Assembly: GCA_029624765.1 (NCBI GenBank)
Contig: JARSSO010000063.1
Coordinates: forward strand, 62,001 to 126,000
Source of the DNA: Candidatus Contendibacter sp.
Lineage (GTDB): Bacteria > Pseudomonadota > Gammaproteobacteria > Competibacterales > Competibacteraceae
Direction of reading: 5' to 3'
DNA: 64,000 bases
Shown one piece after another: positions 9,224 to 17,783 of this stretch. Each line of letters starts with the position of its first letter. Position 1 is the first letter of the stretch. The translations under genes and the position numbers were made by a program. The notes below the pieces were generated by a model. That model ran no database searches and was not told the origin of the DNA. It saw nothing but the letters and a program-made list of their open reading frames with translations.

Positions 9224-10455
9224 CCGCCGTTCGACCCACCCATTGGCCGATGAGTCCGTTCCCAGTGGTGGACGACTGCCTGTGGATCGGCGGGATGCCG
9301 CTGACCCAACTGGCGGCGCGGGTCGGGCGGACCCCGTTTTACGCCTACGACCGTCGGTTGCTGGACCAACGGGCGATGCTGCTGCGGGGCGCCTTGCCGG
9401 CGGCGATCGAACTGCATTACGCGATCAAGGCCAATCCGATGCCGGCCGTGGTCCAGCACATGGCCGATTTGATGGACGGACTGGATGTCGCCTCGCTCGG
9501 CGAGTTGAAGGTGGCGCTGGATACCGGCATGGACCCGGCCAGGATCAGTTTCGCCGGGCCGGGCAAACGACCGCCGGAACTGGCCGCCGCCATCGCCGCC
9601 GGCATCACGATCAATCTGGAGTCGACCGGGGAACTGGAAATAGCGGCCCGGCTGGGGCGGGAGCAGGGACGAAAACCGCGAGTCGCGGTGCGGGTCAACC
9701 CGGATTTTGAACTTAAGGCGTCCGGGATGAAGATGGGCGGCGGTCCCAAACCGTTCGGCGTGGACGCCGAACAAACGCCGACGCTGTTGCGGCGGATCGG
9801 CGAACTGGAACTGGACTTCCAGGGCCTCCACATTTTTTCCGGCTCGCAGAACCTGCGCGCGGCGGCCATCGTCGAGGCCCACGACCGCGCCTTCGAACTG
9901 GCGCTGCGGCTGGCGGCGGACGCGCCGGGGCCGGTTCGACTACTCAACATCGGCGGTGGTTTCGGCATCCCCTACTTCCCCGGCGACGCGCCACTGGACT
10001 TGCCACCCATCGCCGCCAATCTGGAACGCTGGTTGCCAAGGGTGAAGGAACGGTTGCCGGAAGCGCGGGTGGTGCTGGAACTGGGGCGGTATCTGGTCGG
10101 CGAGGCCGGGATTTACGTCGCCGAAGTGGTGGATCGCAAGGTCTCGCGCGGTCACACGTTTCTGATCGCCAACGGTGGCCTGCATCATCACCTGGCGGCG
10201 TCCGGCAATTTTGGCCAAGTGATTCGCAAGAACTACCCGGTCGTGGTGGGCAACCGGGTGGTGGGAACCGAGCGGGAAGTGGTCACGGTGGTCGGGCCGC
10301 TGTGCACGCCGCTGGACATCCTGGCCGAGCGGATGGAACTGGCGAGAGCCGGGGTCGGCGATCTGATCGTGGTGTTCCAGTCCGGCGCCTATGGGCTGAC
10401 CGCCAGCCCAACCGGGTTTCTCAGTCATCCGGCTTGCGGGGAGGTGGTGGTCTGA
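9220..10455 (+). CDS. PLP-dependent decarboxylase, exosortase A system-associated type
   Basis: Fold-type III pyridoxal-phosphate decarboxylase of 411 residues, related to diaminopimelate and ornithine decarboxylases. The PLP lysine is K70 in HYAIKANP. The glycine-rich phosphate-binding segment is LLNIGGGFGIPYF, and the C-terminal half holds GPLCTPLDI and the FQSGAYGLTASP substrate/active-site region. In the known exosortase-A gene clusters this family pairs with the preceding ligase, as it does here, with a four-base overlap. The likely product is an amine used in envelope or polysaccharide decoration; this is inference. Confidence 0.86.
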   Translation: MTAVRPTHWPMSPFPVVDDCLWIGGMPLTQLAARVGRTPFYAYDRRLLDQRAMLLRGALPAAIELHYAIKANPMPAVVQHMADLMDGLDVASLGELKVALDTGMDPARISFAGPGKRPPELAAAIAAGITINLESTGELEIAARLGREQGRKPRVAVRVNPDFELKASGMKMGGGPKPFGVDAEQTPTLLRRIGELELDFQGLHIFSGSQNLRAAAIVEAHDRAFELALRLAADAPGPVRLLNIGGGFGIPYFPGDAPLDLPPIAANLERWLPRVKERLPEARVVLELGRYLVGEAGIYVAEVVDRKVSRGHTFLIANGGLHHHLAASGNFGQVIRKNYPVVVGNRVVGTEREVVTVVGPLCTPLDILAERMELARAGVGDLIVVFQSGAYGLTASPTGFLSHPACGEVVV

Positions 10456-10464
10456 TTGTTCGGA

Positions 10465-10866
10465 CTATTCTTGGGTCCAAGTCAAATCGGTTGAAACTTT
10501 TCCATGCTCACAAAAATAAGAGACGGCTTTTTTTGCCATGTCCTTATCGACGCACTGATTGGATGGATAACTCCCCAGTTGTCCACCAGTAACCACATCC
10601 TCATAGTCAGCGTCAGATTTATCAGGGTCTATCAGCGTATGAAGCTCTTGATCAACCTGAAAGGCAGCAAACACCACGAATTTCTCACCATCCCCACCCA
10701 CGGTTAAAATTGCATCATCACTGACCCAAAACTCGACCGAAGTCCTTTTCTTCCCATCAAGACGATCCAGCACAGCATAAGCTTGATCCAAATTGGTACA
10801 TTTATGTTCGATAGTTTCAAGCTGAGCGCCAACCCATTCCTCTTCAAAAATTTTCTTTACTTTCAT
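10465..10866 (-). CDS. Imm1-family immunity protein
   Basis: A 133-residue acidic cytosolic protein with no signal peptide. The features fit the Imm1 immunity family: an N-terminal helix leading to LDRLDGKKRTSVEFWV, then a GGDGEKFVVF strand and the C-terminal block AVSYFCEHGKVSTDLTW. Imm1 proteins are typically encoded next to toxins of the cytidine-deaminase fold, which is the arrangement here (9-base gap). It is the last gene of the T6SS operon and presumably protects the cell from the toxin encoded just upstream. Base composition is lower in GC than the surrounding genes. Confidence 0.75.
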   Translation of the reverse strand: MKVKKIFEEEWVGAQLETIEHKCTNLDQAYAVLDRLDGKKRTSVEFWVSDDAILTVGGDGEKFVVFAAFQVDQELHTLIDPDKSDADYEDVVTGGQLGSYPSNQCVDKDMAKKAVSYFCEHGKVSTDLTWTQE

Positions 10867-10875
10867 AATAAATCC

Positions 10876-11370
10876 TCAAGTAGTTGGTTCGAAGGTTTGA
10901 GTTCCACTCGGCGAGTGAACCACAAGACGCTTTACCCCTAAATTTCTCGCAAGAGATCGCAGCCCTCCAGCAGGACCACATGCCCGGCACGGATCGCGAT
11001 CAACGTGTAGTTCAGCTTCTTCCGCCGTGCCCGCCGCCCCATCATTGATCGCCTTTTGAACCGCCTCGGCTTCGGCGTGAGTCTTGGTTTGCGCATTGAC
11101 TCTAACCAAGGTTATTTTCGTCTTCGGGTTTTGATTTTTTGAGTTGACGCCTTGATATTCCTTTCCATTAATTTTCAGTATGGCAACGGTTGATACATCA
11201 TCGTGCGAACCCGCCTTGGGAAGCTTAAGCCGCTCACGTTCTTTTTCCAGCTTTTTTTTAATTGCAGGGACCGGGCAACTTTGTTTAACTCCTTTAGCTG
11301 GACCAAGAGGCTTCTTTCCGGCAGCTTTTTGTTGCTTGTCCCTTTGTTCGCGAGTTGGAGTTTTTGGCAT
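10876..11370 (-). CDS. Cytidine-deaminase-like toxin, probable T6SS effector
   Basis: A 164-residue protein. Residues 1-55 are basic, proline/lysine-rich and probably a flexible delivery segment. Residues about 58-162 form a deaminase-like domain with the zinc motif HAE (98-100) and PCRAC (127-131). This gives H98, C128 and C131 as ligands and E100 as the proton shuttle. The family includes polymorphic toxins that deaminate bases in nucleic acids, but whether the target is DNA, RNA or a nucleotide cannot be told from sequence. It lacks a VgrG, PAAR, Rhs or signal-peptide region, so it is likely loaded as cargo by proteins encoded upstream. GGGAG precedes the ATG by 8 bases. GC content is lower than in neighbouring genes. 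Confidence 0.75.
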   Translation of the reverse strand: MPKTPTREQRDKQQKAAGKKPLGPAKGVKQSCPVPAIKKKLEKERERLKLPKAGSHDDVSTVAILKINGKEYQGVNSKNQNPKTKITLVRVNAQTKTHAEAEAVQKAINDGAAGTAEEAELHVDRDPCRACGPAGGLRSLARNLGVKRLVVHSPSGTQTFEPTT

Positions 11371-11386
11371 CGTCGCTCTCCCTCAA

Positions 11387-12151
11387 TCACGCCAACCACT
11401 GGCCTAAACGTACCAAGGCACTCTTGTAAAGCAATTCCCACTTTTTTTCGGAATCGACCGATTCCGCATCCTTCAAGACCGCTTCCGCCCACGGATACTG
11501 CGGATCGCTATCAAAACCGCCGCCCAACACGAACATCAAACTGATATAAATGGCGCTGCCCTTCTCATCGGTAAGCCCATAGCTCCTGGCGGATTGATAG
11601 CCCTGCCGAACCAGTTGCCGAATGGCGGGATCACCCACGGCTTGATATTTTTCGGGAAACAAGGCATAGAGCAGCTTTAGCATGTAATCTCCAAAACTCA
11701 GTTCCTTATCCTCACCCGTCCGTGACAGGGCGCTGGTCGGCAGTTCGCAAAACTTGCGCAGGGCGCGCTCCTCGTACTGACTTTCCTGGCCCGCCGCTTC
11801 ATTGAGAAAAGCCATCGCCCGGTCATGCAACCGGTCGGCGCGATCGCTGGGATCGACGATATTCTCGTCCTTGAGAATCCTGGCCGCCCAAGGCAATTGC
11901 GGGTCTTGATCGAAATAACTGCCCAGCATGAACATCAGGCCCACGTAGAGATGCAGATCGCGTTCGGACACCAATTCGTACTGTTCCGCCCGCTCGATCC
12001 CCAAGCGAATCACCTTGCGTACCTGCTCCTCTCCCAGAATTTCGCAGTGCCTGGGAAAAAATTCTTTCAGGTGTTCAAGCAACCGGTTCTCGAAATTGTG
12101 GACGGCCGCCTGCTCGAAAGTCGTCATCTGGGCGTCGCGCATCACTAACAT
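11387..12151 (-). CDS. Duplicated-domain protein of unknown function in the T6SS cargo operon
   Basis: A 254-residue soluble protein that I do not recognise. It consists of two homologous units of about 94 residues, roughly 25-118 and 157-250. Each has LFP/FFP near its start, a helix with R.G...A..Y.L, the signature LMF.LG..FD.DPQ.PWA, and an ILKD/VLKD segment followed by a helix. The duplication is ancient, since the units share motifs but are diverged. It has no signal peptide or membrane segment. Its place between the PAAR and toxin genes suggests a chaperone or adaptor for effector loading; that role is inference only. Confidence 0.6.
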   Translation of the reverse strand: MLVMRDAQMTTFEQAAVHNFENRLLEHLKEFFPRHCEILGEEQVRKVIRLGIERAEQYELVSERDLHLYVGLMFMLGSYFDQDPQLPWAARILKDENIVDPSDRADRLHDRAMAFLNEAAGQESQYEERALRKFCELPTSALSRTGEDKELSFGDYMLKLLYALFPEKYQAVGDPAIRQLVRQGYQSARSYGLTDEKGSAIYISLMFVLGGGFDSDPQYPWAEAVLKDAESVDSEKKWELLYKSALVRLGQWLA

Positions 12152-12180
12152 GGCTCACCTCGCTCCATCGTCCGCCAACC

Positions 12181-12681
12181 TCAGCCGCCAATCAACACCG
12201 TCATCTCGCCCTTCGCGATCTTGTTGGGTGGCCCCACCGCTTCCAGGATCGTGTCGCCCATGCGACAGGCGGGCAGGTTATTGATGAAAACCGTCTTGCT
12301 GCCGTCGATGACCACGCCGGGGCCATGCGGCGGAATCGGCAGCGGTGTGGTGCACATGTGAATATCCGCGCCCGCCGCCGCGCTGGTGATCATGCTGCCC
12401 ATGGTCGACGCCGCCGTGGCTTTCGCGGTTTCCTCGGCCGCCTTGGCCGCTGGCGCGCCAGGTGTGCCCGCCGCCGCGAGGGTCGCCGCTTCCGCCGTCT
12501 TGATCGCCGCGTCGGACGTTTGCTTGGCCGCTTGCAACGCGGGCGCGGCGGCAGCCAGAATACCTCGCCAGGCGGAAAGGAAGCCGATCTTGACATCCAG
12601 ACTGCCGGGGCCGCCCGTCAGCACCGGCGGCAGGGGATGAACCACAGGATCGGTGATGCGCGCGGCGGGTCTACCCGACAT
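12181..12681 (-). CDS. PAAR-domain T6SS spike tip protein
   Basis: A 166-residue PAAR protein, the sharp cap that sits on the VgrG trimer. Typical PAAR segments are ARITDPVVHPLPPVL at the N-terminus and, after an alanine-rich helical insertion (about residues 45-95), ADIHMCTTPLPIPPHGPG, INNLPACRMGDTI and the closing MTVLIGG. The His and Cys residues that bind zinc at the tip are present. There is no C-terminal toxin extension, so effectors must attach non-covalently. It lies 11 bases after the DUF4123 gene. Confidence 0.88.
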   Translation of the reverse strand: MSGRPAARITDPVVHPLPPVLTGGPGSLDVKIGFLSAWRGILAAAAPALQAAKQTSDAAIKTAEAATLAAAGTPGAPAAKAAEETAKATAASTMGSMITSAAAGADIHMCTTPLPIPPHGPGVVIDGSKTVFINNLPACRMGDTILEAVGPPNKIAKGEMTVLIGG

Positions 12682-12692
12682 GTCAACCTCCT

Positions 12693-13253
12693 CTACTCAA
12701 TATCTCGAACCGGAAGCGGTGGGGTCAGCACCACCCGTTCTTTCCGACACTCGTCGTCTTCACGCCAGAATTTCAGCAAGGCCACGGGATTCTCGTCCTC
12801 GACGATATAGCGCAACACCGGTCCAAAGACCGTTTGCAATTCCAGCTCATTACAGGTCGGCAAATAAACTCGTAACACCCGAGGATCGTAATAGCGGAAA
12901 TAGAGCGGGGTCAGGTCCGGCCCGTACACCTTGAGAAAGGTGCGCAGGTGCATTCGCAACTCTCGAAAATTGGCCTTGCTGATGGCGAAAACCCCCCAAT
13001 GCTGGCCCCAGCCTTCCTGAAGCAGCCAATCGGTGAACGAATGACCAGGCTGCACAACCGCCAGATACGGCGCGACCAGCGCCAGTTCCGGGTCCAGTTC
13101 GCCGCGAAACAGGCATTCCGATTCAACCTCCATCTGCTCCAAAGTCTGGGGCAAACGGGGCACCGAGGCGCCATCGAGAATGGCATACACCGTCGTCTCG
13201 GGAATGGCGAACAACTGCTGGGCAATGGCTTGTGGTGAGATTTTGGTCGCCAT
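12693..13253 (-). CDS. DUF4123 T6SS effector adaptor (Tap/TEC-like)
   Basis: A 186-residue protein with the DUF4123 layout: an N-terminal helix, VYAILDGAS, a central APYLAV segment, WGVFAISKANFRELRMHLR, and the YFRYYDPRVLRVYLPTC motif that marks the family. DUF4123 proteins load particular effectors onto their cognate VgrG and are encoded directly after it, as here with a 3-base gap. This supports the view that the downstream toxin is delivered through this spike. Confidence 0.88.
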   Translation of the reverse strand: MATKISPQAIAQQLFAIPETTVYAILDGASVPRLPQTLEQMEVESECLFRGELDPELALVAPYLAVVQPGHSFTDWLLQEGWGQHWGVFAISKANFRELRMHLRTFLKVYGPDLTPLYFRYYDPRVLRVYLPTCNELELQTVFGPVLRYIVEDENPVALLKFWREDDECRKERVVLTPPLPVRDIE

Positions 13254-13256
13254 GGT

Positions 13257-15437
13257 TCAGGCTCCACCGGCCGCCGCCGCGCAGATTTCGCAAAACGGCG
13301 TCCCGCTTTGAGCGGCGCTGGCCAGCGCCCGCGCCTGCGGCGCTTGCAAGGCGCTCACGTTGACCGAATCCAGCGACTTGCTCTTTTCCTGGATTGACGT
13401 CGTTTGGGCATCGGTCACCTCGCCGGCCTGGTCGGTCGCCGCTTCCTTGGGCGCCGTCGGGTCGGCGGGCGTGGCGGGCGAACAACCGGAACCCGACCCC
13501 GCCGCGCCACCGCTGTTGATCTTGACCATCGTACCCTGAATGGTGACTCCGGACTGATCAATCGTTACAAAGTTACCTCCCACCTTGATGGTCAATTGGG
13601 TCCCGGCCTCGATCACCACCTTCATGCCAGCCTTGAGGTGAATTTCCTGGCCCGCTTGCAGCGCGTATTTTTGCCCGGCTTTTTCCTGAATATCCTGAGT
13701 CACGTTAATCGACAGGGCGCCGCTGACCTTCTGGTTATGATCGCCCTTCACTTGCTGATGCTTGTCGCCCCCGACCTTTTCCTTCTGGCTGCCCTTGACG
13801 GTCAGGTGCTTGTCGCCATTGACCTGTTCGAATTGATTATTCTCGACGATGAGATGACGATCGTTGCCAATCCATTCCAACGAATCGTTTTCGATGCGGA
13901 CATCCTGATTGTATTGGCCATGAATGAAAATCTGTTCCTTATCCTTGGTGTCGTCGAGGCGGATTTCGTTGAAACCGCCGCCGCCTGGAGTGGACAGGCT
14001 TTTCAGGGTGGACACCATCTTCTTGTCCGGCAACCCATAGGGCGGCATATTGGCACCATTGTAGAATCGGCCGGTGATGATCGGCTGATCGGGGTCGCCC
14101 TCCAGGAAATCGACGATCACCTCCTGGCCGATGCGCGGCAAATTAAAGGAACCCCACTTCTTGCCCGCCCAATTCTGGGCCACCCGAATCCAGCAGGAGC
14201 TGTCCTGATCGGCGTTGCCATGGCGATCCCAGTGAAACTGGCATTTCACCCGGCCGTATTGATCGGTGTAAATCTCCTCGCCCTTGGGACCGACCACGAT
14301 GGCGGTCTGCGGTCCCTGGACCACCGGCTTGGGCGTGACGCGCGGCGCCCGGTAGGGTTGTTTGGCCTCGACGGCGACGATCTCGCCCAGATACGGCTTG
14401 CCGGAAATCGCTCCGCCGGAAAAGGACTCGTATTCGTCCGACTCCAGTCGATGGGTCGCCGACACGATCAGATACTCCCGATTCTGCTCTTCGCGCGGGC
14501 ACTGGGTCAGGCTGAACAGATAACCCACCGCCAACCCGGCGGCATTGCCCCGCCCCTGGGCGATCTCGTGCTGGGTCAGCAGTTCCTGCAACCGAATCTT
14601 GGAGTAATTGTTGCCATCGCCCGGTTCGACGTAATCGCCCGGATAATCGTACATCTCGAAATCGGCCAGGGCATGACTCTTGGGCTGATTCAACACCGCG
14701 CGCAGATTCTTGCGCGGGCTTTTGAAATCGAAATCGTTCAAGGCGTAGGCCCCGGGCTGGACTTGTTTGAACGAAACCCATTCCGACAGATGATCGCGCT
14801 CGCGATGGTCGTGGACGTCCGGTGGAAAATACGGGAGCTGTTCGTATTGGGGAAACTTGCCGTGCGAGCCGTAGCCATCGGCCAGCACCACGATATGCTT
14901 CCCGTTCTCATGGGTGCAGTAGTAATACATCCCCTCCTGTTCCATCAGCCGGCTGATAAAGTTGAAGTCCGTTTCCCGGTATTGCACGCAGTATTCCCAT
15001 TCCCGATAACTGCCGCCGAGGGAATCCTTGAAGTCGGTGAAACCCTGCTCTCGAAAAATCTCCTTGATGATGTCGGGAACCTTCTTTTTCTGGAAGATTC
15101 GGCAATCGGAGGTGCGGGTCAGAAACCACAACCAGGGACTCAGGGTGGCCCGGTAGGCGCCGTAACGCAGGCCGCGAGTGCCCAGATAGCCAAACCGCGT
15201 GACGAACCCGTTGAAGTAGCGGGTGCCGCGCTTGTTGGGCATCTCCAGGCGAATCGTCATGTTCTTGCCCAACACGTCGGTGATCTGGATGTCGGTTTTT
15301 TCACTGAACAGTTCGACATCGCACTCGAACAGCCGGCCCAGTTGCTCGGTGACCGTCATTCGGCCGAAGACCAGCACGTCCTCGCCCAAGGGCGTGTTGA
15401 CCGAGATCATTCGATGTTTTTGCGTAACGGTGGCCAT
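13257..15437 (-). CDS. vgrG: T6SS spike protein VgrG (TssI)
   Basis: A 726-residue VgrG. Residues 1 to about 380 form the gp27-like base; about 380-480 the gp5 OB-fold, with DRHGNADQDSSCWIRVAQNW and IGQEVIVDFLEGDPDQPI. From about 490 to 650 there is a repetitive beta-helical needle of VxGD/VxG repeats. The last 75 residues are Ala/Thr/Gln-rich with a terminal CEIC; they do not resemble a known toxin domain and may bind cargo or PAAR. It is the first gene of the minus-strand cargo operon. No core T6SS gene cluster (membrane complex, ClpV, Hcp) occurs in the window, so this is an orphan spike island. Confidence 0.93.
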   Translation of the reverse strand: MATVTQKHRMISVNTPLGEDVLVFGRMTVTEQLGRLFECDVELFSEKTDIQITDVLGKNMTIRLEMPNKRGTRYFNGFVTRFGYLGTRGLRYGAYRATLSPWLWFLTRTSDCRIFQKKKVPDIIKEIFREQGFTDFKDSLGGSYREWEYCVQYRETDFNFISRLMEQEGMYYYCTHENGKHIVVLADGYGSHGKFPQYEQLPYFPPDVHDHRERDHLSEWVSFKQVQPGAYALNDFDFKSPRKNLRAVLNQPKSHALADFEMYDYPGDYVEPGDGNNYSKIRLQELLTQHEIAQGRGNAAGLAVGYLFSLTQCPREEQNREYLIVSATHRLESDEYESFSGGAISGKPYLGEIVAVEAKQPYRAPRVTPKPVVQGPQTAIVVGPKGEEIYTDQYGRVKCQFHWDRHGNADQDSSCWIRVAQNWAGKKWGSFNLPRIGQEVIVDFLEGDPDQPIITGRFYNGANMPPYGLPDKKMVSTLKSLSTPGGGGFNEIRLDDTKDKEQIFIHGQYNQDVRIENDSLEWIGNDRHLIVENNQFEQVNGDKHLTVKGSQKEKVGGDKHQQVKGDHNQKVSGALSINVTQDIQEKAGQKYALQAGQEIHLKAGMKVVIEAGTQLTIKVGGNFVTIDQSGVTIQGTMVKINSGGAAGSGSGCSPATPADPTAPKEAATDQAGEVTDAQTTSIQEKSKSLDSVNVSALQAPQARALASAAQSGTPFCEICAAAAGGA

Positions 15438-15576
15438 GTCCTCGTTTCTCCATGCCCGCTGCCATCGGATTCAGTGTAGCGTAACCCCATGCGAAAAACC
15501 GGCCATCCTTCCTCCCCACCCCGCCCGGTTCGCACTAAACTTTCAGGACCGCCCGCTCTCCCGGAGACCCCACGCC

Positions 15577-17094
15577 ATGCCCGGTCGAATGGAATTTGAG
15601 TTGAACCTGCCCCAGTCCGCCCCGCGTCCCACCCGCCGGAACCCCGCCGCGCCGCCGCGCATCCTGATCATGGCCGACTTCAGCGGGCGCGGTCAGCGCG
15701 AACCGTCCGCCGCCGCGCCGGACCTTGCCAGTCGATCTCCGCTGGCGGTGGACGCGGACCGTTTCAACGCGGTCATGGCCCGGCTGGAACCCACGCTGCG
15801 GCTGCCGTTGGCGGCCGGCGCGGACTTCACGGTCCGCTTCGCCCAGCTCGACGATTTTCATCCCGACGCGCTCTACCGGCGGTTGGAACCGTTCCAGGCC
15901 CTGCGCCATGCGCGCGCGCGCCTGCTCGATCCGGCTCATTTTACCCAAGCGGCGGCCGAATTGGCCCCTCTGGCCGCGCCGGAACCGGTCCATTCCGAAC
16001 CGCCCACGCCAGCGGAAGGCGACGCGGCTCTGCTCGAACGGCTACTGGGTCGCGCGCCGGCCGCCTCCCCCACTGCCCGGCCCGTCGAGGCGGGGACCAA
16101 TGTCATTCAAAACTGGCTGCGGACCCTGGTGGAACCGCATATCGTGCGGACCGATCCGCGCCAATCCGCCTGGGTGGCGGCCATGGACACCGCGATCGGT
16201 GACCAGATGCGGGCCATCCTGCATCACCCGGCCTTTCAGGCGCTGGAAGCGACATGGCGCGGGGTCCATGGCCTGGTCGCCAACCTCGACGACGACGCGG
16301 CGCGCGTCTTCCTGCTCGACGTGACCCGGCAGGAATTGTTCCTCGACCTGCGCGCGGCCAGCGGCAAGCCGCAAGCGACCGGCCTGCATAGCCTGCTGAT
16401 CGAGCATGGGGTGCGAATGCCCGACGGCGAACCCTGGACGCTGCTGGTCGGCGACTACGCCTTTGGCGCCGCGCCCGAGGACATCGCGTTGCTGGCGGCC
16501 CTGGGTTCGCTGGCCAGCCAGGCCGGCGGTCCGTTCCTGGCGGCGGCCAACCCGGAACCGCTGGGCTGCGATTCGATGGCGGCGCTGGCCGATCCCGCGC
16601 GCTGGCCGCCGTTGCCCACCGAAACCGAACAGCGCTGGCTGGCACTGCGCCGGTGCGAGATCGCGCCCTGGCTCGGTCTGGTTCTGCCGCGTGTCCTGCT
16701 GCGCCTGCCTTATGGTCAAAAAACCGAGCCGGTCGAAGCGTTTGCCTTCGAGGAAATGCCGGGCGGCCGCGACCCCGGCGCCTACCTCTGGGGCAATCCG
16801 GCCCTGGTCTGCGCGCGGCTGATCGCAGCGGCGTTCGCGGAAAATGGCTGGGATTTCAGCCCCGGCGACGTGCTGGAACTCGACGACTGCCCGGCCCATG
16901 TGTACGAGGCAGCCGGGGAACGCGCGATGCAACCCGCCACCGAGGTTCTGTTGAGCGAACGGGCCATGCTGGAAATCCTGGCGCGCGGGCCGATGCCGCT
17001 GCTGGGCCATCGCCAGCGCAACGCGATCCGACTGGCGCGGTTTCAGTCGCTGGCCGATCCACCGGCGGCGCTGGCCGGCGCGTGGCGGTCCTGA
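15577..17094 (+). CDS. TssB-TssC-like T6SS sheath fusion protein
   Basis: A 505-residue protein. Residues about 27-120 resemble the small sheath subunit TssB (RILIMADFSGR, then FNAVMARLEPTL and a LDDFHPDAL segment). After a proline-rich linker, about 172-495 resemble the large subunit TssC (ILHHPAFQALEATWRG, LLVGDYAF, LRLPYG and YLWGN). The TssC-like part ends early, so the C-terminal region found in ordinary TssC is missing. I prefer the ATG at 15577, preceded by GGAGA; a longer open frame upstream overlaps vgrG antisense. It may be a specialised sheath relative. It overlaps the next ABC-ATPase gene by one base (TGATG). Confidence 0.7.
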   Translation: MPGRMEFELNLPQSAPRPTRRNPAAPPRILIMADFSGRGQREPSAAAPDLASRSPLAVDADRFNAVMARLEPTLRLPLAAGADFTVRFAQLDDFHPDALYRRLEPFQALRHARARLLDPAHFTQAAAELAPLAAPEPVHSEPPTPAEGDAALLERLLGRAPAASPTARPVEAGTNVIQNWLRTLVEPHIVRTDPRQSAWVAAMDTAIGDQMRAILHHPAFQALEATWRGVHGLVANLDDDAARVFLLDVTRQELFLDLRAASGKPQATGLHSLLIEHGVRMPDGEPWTLLVGDYAFGAAPEDIALLAALGSLASQAGGPFLAAANPEPLGCDSMAALADPARWPPLPTETEQRWLALRRCEIAPWLGLVLPRVLLRLPYGQKTEPVEAFAFEEMPGGRDPGAYLWGNPALVCARLIAAAFAENGWDFSPGDVLELDDCPAHVYEAAGERAMQPATEVLLSERAMLEILARGPMPLLGHRQRNAIRLARFQSLADPPAALAGAWRS

Positions 17095-17783
17095 TGGCGG
17101 CGTCCTCCTTCATCGCGATCCGCAACCTGCGCAAGCACTACACCGAGGGCGACCGTCAGCGAACCGTCTTCGCCGACCTGAACCTGGACATCGACTCCGG
17201 CGAATTCGTCGCCCTGCTGGGCCAGTCCGGTTCCGGCAAGTCCACCCTGCTCAACCTGCTGGGCGGCATCGATCTGCCGGACGCCGGTCAGATTCGCATC
17301 GGCGACCGGTCGTTGACGGCCCTGCCCGAGCTCGAGCGCACCCGGTTCCGCCGCCGCCACATCGGTTTCGTGTTCCAGTTCTTCAACCTGATCCCAACCC
17401 TGACCGTTGCGGAAAATCTGTTGCTGCCGCTGGAACTGAACGGCCTGGCTACCCCGGACCAGCGCGACCGGGCGCTGGAGTTGCTCGATCACGTCGGGCT
17501 GGGTGACCGCCGCAACAGCTTCCCGGAACGACTGTCCGGCGGTGAACAGCAGCGACTGGCGCTGACCCGGTCACTGGTCCACAACCCCTGGGTATTGCTG
17601 GCCGACGAGCCGACCGGCAACCTTGACGCGGCGACCGGCGAACGCATCCTGGAACTGTTGCTGACCCTGCATCGCCAGGCGCAAACCACCATGGTCGTGG
17701 TGACCCACAGCCCAACGGTCGCCGCCCGCGCGGACCGGATTCTGATGCTGGACGCCGGGCAAATCCGGGAACAGGCCCGGTGA
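17094..17783 (+). CDS. ABC transporter ATP-binding protein (LolD/AttE-like)
   Basis: A 229-residue ABC ATPase with Walker A GQSGSGKST near residue 43, Q-loop VFQFFNLIPTLT, signature LSGGEQQR, Walker B VLLADEPTG with the NLD D-loop, and a switch histidine in VVVTHSP. The VFQFFNL Q-loop region is typical of the MacB/LolD group that works with FtsX-like permeases. Translation probably couples to the upstream sheath-like gene (TGATG) and to the permease downstream (GTGA). The nearest system by gene content is AttEFGH, with this gene as the ATPase. Confidence 0.9.
   Translation: MAASSFIAIRNLRKHYTEGDRQRTVFADLNLDIDSGEFVALLGQSGSGKSTLLNLLGGIDLPDAGQIRIGDRSLTALPELERTRFRRRHIGFVFQFFNLIPTLTVAENLLLPLELNGLATPDQRDRALELLDHVGLGDRRNSFPERLSGGEQQRLALTRSLVHNPWVLLADEPTGNLDAATGERILELLLTLHRQAQTTMVVVTHSPTVAARADRILMLDAGQIREQAR

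Noticed and set aside
13404..15479. A 691-codon plus-strand open frame opposite vgrG
   Set aside because: It mirrors vgrG codons and has no recognisable protein pattern; vgrG fits its operon exactly.
15223..15576. N-terminal extension of the sheath-fusion gene
   Set aside because: It runs antisense through the start of vgrG and lacks homology; the ATG at 15577 has a ribosome-binding site.
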